A program made the translations under genes and the position numbers. This document shows, piece after piece, positions 31,180 through 37,012 of a stretch of DNA of 37,012 nucleotides. The notes under the pieces were generated by a model. That model saw only the letters and a program-made list of their open reading frames with translations. It did no database searches and had not been told where the DNA came from. This DNA is from Jaapia argillacea MUCL 33604 (Eukaryota; Basidiomycota; Agaricomycetes; Jaapiales; Jaapiaceae). The stretch spans positions 1-37,012 of the forward strand of contig KL197766.1 in assembly GCA_000697665.1 (NCBI GenBank). Direction: 5' to 3'. The first letter of the stretch is position 1, and the number at the start of each line of letters is the position of its first letter.

Positions 31180-33515
31180 TTATTGTTTTCATCGTCACTC
31201 GTGTTTTCAGAGTCGGGTGTGTGCAAATGATCATGGTGAATTTGTATAAGGGATGCGACTTGCCGAGTTAGTCTTTTGAAATTCGAACGACGCAGGCGAT
31301 GCATACATTGGACATTGGGTATTATAGACGTACTGTATAATCTTTAGTGTTGGAGAGGCTGCAGCCTGAGTACAACACCGCGAACCCCAGACTGGGTTGA
31401 AATCACCCGAGAATTCTCAAGAGTAAGTGAAATGAACCGGGAAGCGGGTGACAGGGGACACAGGTGAGAACCATCCATGCCCACTCACTGACCAAAAGGG
31501 AGAAATTCGACTGGGAATTGAAGCCGCCAGAATGTGACTTTCGTTTACCCACAGATTGGGTAGTTTCCAGTGCCAGCCTGGAAGAGATATGAACGAAGAC
31601 TCGGACACACAGAGCTCTGTGCCTCGACCTCGAAGTACAACTAACTCGAAACATGTTACGCGTTATGATTGCAATTGGCCAGTCGGGCTGGAGATGTATG
31701 TCAGACAGTCAAGAAATGGGATAATTGCCGAGCACCAGACGGTGGTACGGGGTACGGTAATGTTGGAATGTCCAAATATAACGCCATCAGTTCGCAGATG
31801 ATACATGTGGCAGACGAGTATGGGGACTCAAACGCGGGACCCATATCAATTGGATGTAGCCAGAAGACATAACTGTCAAATTATCAGAGCGTTATTTCTC
31901 TATCCACTGGGTGCATAATCAGGACAGAATAGCAGAGGGACGAAGACCCTCTGGGCCAGACCGTCGATCCTCGATGTGATTCGAATGATGGAGCGCTGCT
32001 GGATGACAGCAAATCGCAGCTGGAAAATACAGTTCAATCGATGGAAAAAAATTGATATCGAAGGAACATACCCCGAGAATGTCACAGGTGACGTTAATCT
32101 TGTTATTACAGGAAATGACAATCTGCTCATCAGCCGGTTGCAGTGCACAACACGAGGTTGAACTATGTGTTGATATCTCTCTGACAAGCATCTGAAGGGC
32201 CTCCATTTCCCTGCCACAGAACCAAGTTAGCTCAGTTTTATGAAAATGAGGCCACAACCGACTTCACAAAGCCATTCGCCGCGTCTATCATCTCCCGAGA
32301 AATGCTTGTCGGCTTCGTTTGGTCTGGCATTTTGGGCCAACAGAACCAGGGAGTGTGGTGTCGCATGCATGGCCTAGCTGAAAAGTGAAAAGATGAATAA
32401 TGCGCCGTGAAAGAAGCCTACCTCAACCGATTCTGCCAATTTCAAGGCCAATCCAATAGCTTCTCGAAGGAAAGGAGCAATAGTGATATCAGCAGTGTGC
32501 CAGGCAGGCTGAAGCAACGCAATGATTCCCTGTAACAAGCTCTTGCTCTCGTGACCAGCCAGGTCTTTGGCGAGATCAAAGTGAGGTATATGTCGTGAAC
32601 TGACAGAGGATGGTGCGGTAAAGTTGCTATCTGCTGCGATATTGCGCGACGATCAGCATTGACTCTCAGAGTTCCTTCACTCCCTGGAGGCTTGAGGCCG
32701 GTAAGTTTGGCATTGAAGCAACGTGTGTTTAACTCCGAGGCTTGAGTTGGGACGTTGAACCTTCCAGTGGCTAAGTTGGTGGCGTTCCGCCGAAACCTTG
32801 TCCTCCTGTCTCTCGGATCCTTCCTCAGATCATGCGCACACTGTGTTGGATACACGCCCACAACATGGTTTGGATCGTTGATTGCACGGTGTTCGGGGAC
32901 AAGTCCTACATATCACCTTCACTGGCAGGTCGTGTATTCTTGTGCCATGATGGGTGAGGCAATATGACTCCTCCCGGAAGTGAGCCGTTCAGTCTATTAG
33001 TGTTGTTATGAAACTTTAGCGGATGATAAGCTGAGCAACGACCCTCCGTCCTCTTGCTGGTTGTGTGAACACACGTATCGTGGTGTCTATCCGAAGCACC
33101 AATCGATGTGATGCAGAGCAACGCCAACATGTTTTCCATAATTGATCGATGGACTCAGAGGGAAATGTCGAAGATTTTGGATGCGCAGCAAAGGTGGGTA
33201 AATGTCGACGTCTGAACCGAGTACAAGTGCAAATCTCCAGGAGACGATCGCTTACAGCGCTTTTGGTGCACAAACTGGCAGCGTGGACATCACCTAAAAT
33301 CGATTAGATATATTGTTGAAATACACACCGTTCACCGCCACTGGCGTCTGAGGTTCTTCCCTGTGTATGCCAGTTATGGTTTCCAGTGACCGCCACGACT
33401 CAATCACGGTGCCTTAGGCTCTTCACGTTGCTGTTTCAATGCGGTCACATATTTAGAAGTCAACGACTTCAACTCAAAATGCTAACGCTCGTCCAGACCC
33501 TCACCACTATCACCT
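31180..33515 (-). other. Sparse region with fragments of a possible minus-strand spliced gene
   Basis: Two stretches look coding on the minus strand. At about 32590-32430 a frame contains HFDLAKDLAGHESKSLL and APFLREAIGLALKLAESVE, ending at a GTAGGC donor. At about 32215-32070 a frame after a GTGGCAG acceptor contains MEALQMLVREISTHSS, ending at a GTATGT donor, followed by a further piece with QLRFAVIQQRSIIR. Phases between them do not join cleanly. It may be a multi-exon gene with an N-terminal helical domain or a decayed copy. The rest of the interval (31180-31850, 32900-33510) shows nothing convincing. Confidence 0.3.
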
Positions 33516-33518
33516 GCT

Positions 33519-35813
33519 ATGCCTACCACTCGTGAGCACGAAAGTACTCAAGCGACATACGCACGCCTCATGTTAGCACACCAACATGGCTACCCTCTCT
33601 ATCAACCTGAACCAACTGGCCCTCCCAATCTGCCGGGGGAATATCATCAGGGAGGATACCAAATTGGAGATGTCGGTACCATCACGGACAATGGCGGTTT
33701 TGATGTTTTCTTCAACTTTTGCCATACCCACGAGGATCCAATCAATGCGCGGGGCGTACCACCGAACTTCAGGCAAGTACCACTCGATCCAAATACAGTC
33801 ACTACCTCTATCTTCCTTCCACACACCATCAGTTGCTCCTCGATCAAGAATGAATCACTCGGAGTCACTTTCGAACCCAATGGACAGAATCCGTAAGTGA
33901 CTCCCCTGTCGTGTAAAAACTTCCTCTGAATCCTCCCTGCAAAGTGTGGTTCCATTCGGAGGTGGTCTTGGTTACGAGTATAGCTCTGAGACGGCGGAGG
34001 GCGCTATAGCTGTGCTGCCAGAACGTGCAGAACGTGCCGACGTCACCAGACGGCGAGATAGATTTTTGACCCGAGCCACAGAAGATGCAGTTGGCTGGTA
34101 CAAGTGGATCAATGGAACCGGAGACGATGACTTGGGTGCAATGATTGGCCATAGGTCGCTATATCTCATCACTGGATTTGACAAATCTACATGCTGGGCA
34201 GGCACGGCCTATAGCTCGACCACCAACAATACCGCGTTTCGTGCCACCTTCAAAGTCGCTTCGGTCTCCAGTGCCGGAATTCAACGCAAGACGTACAATT
34301 GGGAAAGTTATACTCACGGCGAACCTCGCGTTCAGCTACACCATCCCCAGCATCCCGAAAATCGATACTTGACCCCATTCATTCGTGGATTCAGGATCAC
34401 TCCCAGAAAGCTTGTTCCAGCCCGGTTGTTAGGACCCGTCGTAGTTTCCGACGTGCAAGGCAGTGTTTTGCCTGGCATTGGGTTGTTAACTCGATTCACG
34501 TCTTTCTTCTCCTGGGGCGACACCCCTCCGAATGATGACCAGGGTGGGTCTTCAGCTGGTGCGGAAATGGGAAACAGCCGCGGCTCTGGTTATCAAATCG
34601 ATGTTACAAATGTTCCAGTGGGGGAGTCGGTGAGATTCTGTCGTACTTACAAGGATGATATACTGATTGTTTCCAGCCTTACCACCCAGCTGATTTTGTC
34701 AACGAGTATCTCCTGAACAAGGTACTTTCTCCCAATGTGTCTTTTATTTCGTCCTCAATCCCTCTCCCATTCTAGTTCCCGGAAGCCCAAATTGCTATAG
34801 TACACGATGATCAATGGAGCAATGTGTTAACCGAGGTGAGCAACTTTGGCTTGGGGTTTTTAACAGTTAATAACTTGATTTCAAGGGAGAACTGCTCCCC
34901 GACGCCCCAGAGCTCACTAGACGGATTTTGAAAAAATATATCCCGTGTTATGAATCCGGTCAGTAGTTATTATCCACTCTGGCTGTCAAATGTTCTTATT
35001 ACCATGTCACTAGGTTGTGGATACCTCTTAACCTACTGGGAGCGGGTGCGGGAGCGGGAGCAGGAGTGGGAGCGGGAGCGGGTGCAGGTGCGGGAGCGGC
35101 TTCTGGGGTGGCGTCCGGAGCTGGGGCAGGAGCTGGGGCAGGAGCTGGTGCGGCAGGAGCTGCAGCGGCAGGAGCTGGAGATACAGGAGCGGCAGGAGCT
35201 GGAGATGCAGGAGCGGCAGCGGGAGGAGCTGGAGATGCAGGAGCAGCAGGAGCTGGATGAGGAGCGGCGGCGTCGGGAGCTGGTGGAGGAGCGGCGGCGT
35301 CGGGATTTGGTGGAGGAGCGGCAGCGTCGGGAGCTGGAGGAGGAGCGGCAGCGTCGGGAGCTGGAAGAGCAGCGGCGGCGTCGGGAGCTGGAGGAGCAGT
35401 GGCGGTGTCGGGAGCTGGAGCTGGAGCAGCAGCAGCGGCTAGAGGAGCTGGAGCAGCGGCGGCAGCTAGAGGAGCTGAAGCAGCAGCAGCGGCTGGAGGA
35501 GGAGGAGCAGCGGCTGGAGGAGGAGCAGCAGCAGCAGGAGGAGGAGATGCAACGGGAGGAGGAGATGCCACGAGAGGAGGAGATGCCACGGGAGGAGCAG
35601 ATGCCAAGGCTGGAGCGGGGGCTGGTGCGGGAGCTGGAGTGGGGGCGGGTGCGGGAGCTGGAGCAGGGGTCGAAGCTGAAGCATGGGAAGGAGATGAGGC
35701 GGCTGGGGGAGATGAATCAGGGAGAGACGAGTCTGAGGCGGGATACAAGGGCTGCAGGGGCTCGGGTACTGATTGCAGAGGATGAGAGCCCTCAGGTACT
35801 AACAGAGACCTAG
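33519..35813 (+). CDS. Uncharacterised fungal domain fused to a long charged repeat helix, 6 exons
   Basis: Exons: 33519-33892, 33945-34629, 34677-34721, 34776-34835, 34886-34958, 35014-35813; introns of 47-55 nt, all GT-AG. The product is 678 residues. The N-terminal part has HGYPLYQPEP, YQIGDVGTITDNGGFDVFFN and a block with FDKSTCWAGTAYSSTTNN. It recalls an uncharacterised protein family of agaricomycetes, which I identify by pattern only. Exons 3-5 add short helical pieces (FVNEYLLNK, ELTRRILKKYIP). The last exon encodes about 265 residues rich in Glu, Arg, Gln and Leu, including six 9-residue repeats of EERRRRELV type, predicted to form a long coiled coil or single alpha helix. The final junction keeps this frame; the other two frames give Ala/Gly or Trp/Gly repeats, so the last exon's frame is slightly uncertain. 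Confidence 0.65.
35259..35420 (+). repeat. 27-bp coding minisatellite, six copies
   Basis: Six consecutive 27-bp units encode 9-residue repeats (EERRRRELV, EERRRRDLV, EERQRRELE and so on). Surrounding sequence is related but less regular. Length polymorphism is likely. Confidence 0.75.
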
Positions 35814-36059
35814 GTGGTCACAGGTGTAGATGAGGTGGTGTGATTTGTTGTGATGATTCGCTGGCGGAGGATGAGATGCAGTGACTTCTTGATGCATCTA
35901 GAGGGTTTCTGGGGATTTGGGTCGTGGGGTACTTCGTTTCAGTCACTGCCTCAATGCCAACAGTCCCTGGTACTTATTACTTCTACAAAACCACCTATGC
36001 TCTTAAAGAGCTGAAGGTGAATCCTGGCAGATCTAATTGACATGGATGTAGTTGGATGG

Positions 36060-36700
36060 AACGAGAAACCAAAATTGAACAGTATACAATCATTGCTGAC
36101 CTTGCAAAGATGAAGGATATCGGGATCGCTGATGACCAACACACAACAGAGCTGTGTCATATTTTGTGGGTGGTTCGGTGTAGGGAGTCGGACTCCAATG
36201 TGAATGACTTTAGATGGTGCTGTTCCAAGGTAGCAAAGGGTACGATTAGGGGCCCTGTTATCAAAGAGCAGTCAGCAGTCACAGTCTATGATATTGCTAA
36301 TGGAAAGCAATTCATCTGGTACTTACAACATCCTGGGCCAGTTATCTTGGACAACCCTAGTTTGCAATACTTCATTCAGCAGGGTCTCTTCATCTTCAAC
36401 TGCGTTATCATCAACAATTTCTGTTACAGATAACACGATTTTGGAGCACTGCGATAGCTTTAGCATCCCTTCATTGTTCAGCCAAAGGTGCAACAGCATA
36501 TTTCAAACATGAAAGAGGAAATGAATTCCAGTGATACGACTAACCATCAGACAAGACTTGCAGCCGTGTGAGTGAAGTGATTTCAGAAACTCATTGTAGT
36601 GCAGACTTGGAGGAAAACTTGGTGAGAGCTGGCCTCCCTCAACAAAGGGTTGATATTGTCTCCAAGAAGAATGTGGCAGTACAAGGAAGAAGAAAAAAAG
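36060..36700 (+). pseudogene. Decayed IRG-like GTPase G domain
   Basis: Blocks in different frames match the G domain of the cluster on the left. Around 36306-36410 a frame reads FIWYLQHPGPVILDNPS then LQYFIQQGLFIFN, corresponding to FIWYDIPGAGTLEIPDW then QYFNAQGLFVFD of the intact genes. After a frame change ITDNTILEHCDSFSIPS follows (about 36430). At 36601-36693, ENLVRAGLPQQRVDIVSK matches the G5 region. The P-loop is no longer recognisable (a GVGSRTP-like relic near 36175), the G3 motif is altered and stops interrupt. No coil precedes it. The surroundings are AT-richer than the rest of the window. This is a dead copy, older than the duplication that gave genes 1 and 2. Confidence 0.75.
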
Positions 36701-36771
36701 GGGGGATGTCCTGATTGATGAAGATCTAATGAAGTGACTGCTTAGAAGTGCACAGGCAGTGAACTCAACAG

Positions 36772-36933
36772 CTGTACAAAGAGATAAATCCTCAGATAAG
36801 GGTTGTAAGACTTGATCTATTAGAAAGGTAAATACCTGTACAAAGAGATAAACTACAAGACAGGTTAGTCCAGGAAGTACATAGGATCATACAAGAGACT
36901 TACTCCTCAGACAAGGCTTGTAAGACTTGATCT
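36772..36933. repeat. Interleaved direct repeats at the right edge
   Basis: A 17-bp word (CTGTACAAAGAGATAAA) occurs at 36772-36788 and 36836-36852. A 29-bp word starting CCTCAGA occurs at 36790-36818 and 36905-36933 with two mismatches. They follow the decayed GTPase in AT-rich sequence and may belong to a mobile-element edge, but no element is recognised. Confidence 0.65.
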
Positions 36934-37012
36934 GAGGAGCTGAGGACGCAACCCACACAGTTTATATAGACTACAGAGGATAGCATGACGTCATAGAAAG
37001 AATGCATAGAAA

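Noticed and set aside
34999-35748. Minus-strand 249-codon Ala/Pro repeat frame and plus-strand Gly/Ala frame (35015-35260)
   Set aside because: They result from the GC-rich 27-bp and GGAGCN repeats being open in all frames; the spliced upstream exons select the Glu/Arg frame.
35014-36700. Reading the charged repeat helix (35014-35813) and the dead G domain (36060-36700) as one broken coil-GTPase gene
   Set aside because: The repeat exon splices in frame to the uncharacterised domain upstream, its 9-residue repeats differ from the AEEAK-type heptads of the cluster, and about 250 bp of unrelated sequence separates the two.
36772-36933. CRISPR-like repeat spacing
   Set aside because: Only two copies of each word, different words interleaved, in a eukaryotic genome; not a CRISPR array.

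Overview
The window is nuclear DNA of a filamentous basidiomycete, most likely an agaricomycete. The evidence is many short GT-AG introns (about 47-103 nt), intron-containing tRNA genes, a fungal Hel2-type E3 ligase, a mitochondrial ribosomal protein gene, and a paralogous group of coiled-coil GTPases related to the interferon-inducible IRG family. The species cannot be named from the sequence.

Left part (1-14.5 kb): an IRG-like GTPase cluster. Two nearly identical full-length genes lie in inverted orientation at 833-2434 (+) and 8796-10382 (-). A third, with a diverged coil, is at 12624-14036 (-). A coil-only relative without a G domain is at 10922-11482 (-). Three of the four start with an N-myristoylation-type signal (MG-x-V-V-S). 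All four share a TATA box and, 154-162 bp upstream of it, a conserved 16-bp element, so they are probably co-regulated. A fifth, decayed copy lies at the right edge (36.06-36.7 kb). A 26-residue two-exon metallothionein-like gene (7338-7475) sits between the first two GTPases. The stretch 2.6-5.1 kb shows signs of a spliced minus-strand gene that I could not resolve.

Middle (14.7-31.2 kb): ordinary conserved genes with resolvable exons. They are an unresolved minus-strand gene (14.9-15.7 kb), an AGC-like protein kinase with a DFN motif (16772-19914, 9 exons), mitochondrial ribosomal protein mL54 (21415-21844, -), a divergent 1231-residue coiled-coil protein (22059-25949), the ribosome-quality-control ubiquitin ligase Hel2/ZNF598 (26187-28823, 7 exons), and an MDR-family oxidoreductase (29637-31173, 8 exons). 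Five intron-containing tRNA-Ala(AGC) genes form two inverted groups, at 20.1-20.8 kb (-) and 28.9-29.3 kb (+).

Right part (31.2-37.0 kb): sparse sequence with fragments of a possible minus-strand gene (31.9-32.6 kb). A six-exon gene (33519-35813) joins an uncharacterised fungal domain to a long charged repeat helix. The last kilobase is AT-richer, with the decayed GTPase and direct repeats.

The most interesting candidate system is the GTPase cluster. Predicted lipid-anchored, coiled-coil IRG-like GTPases share one promoter architecture and have a coil-only paralogue that could act as partner or regulator. By analogy with animal IRG and dynamin-like immunity proteins this suggests a membrane-acting, inducible fungal system. 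The function is inference; the architecture is seen in the sequence.
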